A DNA stretch of 64,000 nt. Source: Gemmatimonadota bacterium (GTDB taxonomy: Bacteria; Gemmatimonadota; Gemmatimonadetes; Longimicrobiales; Gaopeijiaceae). The notes under the pieces were generated by a model. The model ran no database searches. It was given only the letters and a program-made list of their open reading frames with translations, and was not told where the DNA came from. The translations under genes and the position numbers were made by a program. The stretch is taken from contig JAJDTB010000011.1 in the NCBI GenBank assembly GCA_022827345.1, positions 45,815 to 109,814 of the forward strand. Reading direction: 5' to 3'. Of the stretch, positions 63,670 through 64,000 are shown one piece after another; within the stretch, counting starts at the first letter, position 1, and every line of letters starts with the position of its first letter.

Positions 63670-64000
63670 TCAGGCGGGTTCGACCCGGAACAGAACCTGG
63701 CCGTAGTCGACCGGCTCCGCGTTGTCGGCGCAGATCTCCACGATCCGCCCGGCAACCTCGCACTCCAGCTCGTTCATCAGCTTCATGGCCTCGATGACGC
63801 ACAGCACGTCGCCCGCCGCCACCGACGAGCCCACCTGGACGTATGGCGCGGCCTCGGGGGAGGGCGCCCGGTAGAAGGTCCCCACCATCGGCGACGTGAC
63901 CTCGATCAGGTTCGTGGCCGGCGCTTCCGGCGCGGGCGCTTCGTCGGCGGGCGGCGGGGCGGCGGGCTCGGGGCCCGCGGCAGCGGCCGGGGCCGGAGCC
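63670..64000 (-). CDS. accB: Biotin carboxyl carrier protein (5' end beyond window)
   Basis: About 109 C-terminal residues are present and the start lies past the right edge. An Ala/Pro-rich linker ([17 protein letters not shown]) leads into the biotinyl domain: [40 protein letters not shown] with the biotinylated Lys in EAMKLMN, then [20 protein letters not shown]. The thumb sequence [12 protein letters not shown] is typical of AccB of fatty-acid synthesis. It precedes accC by 13 bases. Biotin may be imported by the BioY encoded at 24.4 kb. Confidence 0.95.
   Translation of the reverse strand, partial: APAPAAAAGPEPAAPPPADEAPAPEAPATNLIEVTSPMVGTFYRAPSPEAAPYVQVGSSVAAGDVLCVIEAMKLMNELECEVAGRIVEICADNAEPVDYGQVLFRVEPA

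Overview
The window is 64 kb of very GC-rich, densely coding bacterial chromosome. The genes are housekeeping genes of a Gram-negative-type cell with two membranes: LolA, apolipoprotein N-acyltransferase and an HmuY-type lipoprotein are all present. Several genes (the HmuY-like lipoprotein, a Minf_1886-family protein, a small zinc-ribbon protein, and fragments of a secreted beta-propeller) are of kinds I associate with Gemmatimonadota and neighbouring phyla. That placement is inference from gene content; there is no rRNA gene here to test it. No CRISPR array, prophage or complete insertion sequence is visible.

Layout. At the left edge (1-6.2 kb) are a truncated HmuY-like lipoprotein gene, a large FAD/4Fe-4S oxidoreductase, a broken beta-propeller gene, endonuclease IV and a secreted DUF1028 protein. 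From 6.3 to 13.3 kb lies a MoxR/DUF58/DUF4129/DUF4350 cluster on the plus strand that converges on an RDD-SpoIIM fusion gene, followed by one tRNA-Met. After a slipin gene, almost everything from 14.5 to 39.2 kb runs on the minus strand. In order of transcription this block is mutS2, dnaG, a zinc-ribbon coiled-coil gene, recJ, rsmD, coaD, pta, a STAS/SpoIIE-type phosphatase pair, rsmA, rex, an exonuclease, thiolase, bioY, a CPBP protease, 3-hydroxyacyl-CoA dehydrogenase, acyl-CoA dehydrogenase, glyA, two small proteins, nnr, thiL, plsC, eno and a ftsB-like gene. A 252-bp element with 19-bp terminal inverted repeats sits exactly between yqeY and mutS2.

The right third (40.5-64 kb) is a second long minus-strand block. 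In order of transcription it is accB (cut by the window edge), accC, comB, ftsK, lolA, rimO, a Gfo/Idh/MocA oxidoreductase, lnt, prfA, prmC, ylbF, a CDP-alcohol phosphatidyltransferase, inositol-phosphate synthase, tmk, an S41 protease, asparaginase, obgE, dprA, hemW, hrcA and dnaJ. At least thirteen neighbouring pairs share a 4-bp ATGA or GTGA stop/start overlap, so translational coupling is pervasive.

The most notable points are: (i) a DnaG primase in which all four zinc ligands are replaced; (ii) a Bacteroidetes-like inositol-3-phosphate synthase beside a CDP-alcohol phosphatidyltransferase, which points to inositol phospholipids; (iii) a perfect Rex operator over the rex start codon and a second perfect copy inside the DUF58 gene; (iv) a MITE-like element that supplies the 5' region of mutS2; (v) a 12-bp inverted repeat that places the annotated lnt start codon in its loop; and (vi) an RDD-SpoIIM fusion beside the MoxR cluster.
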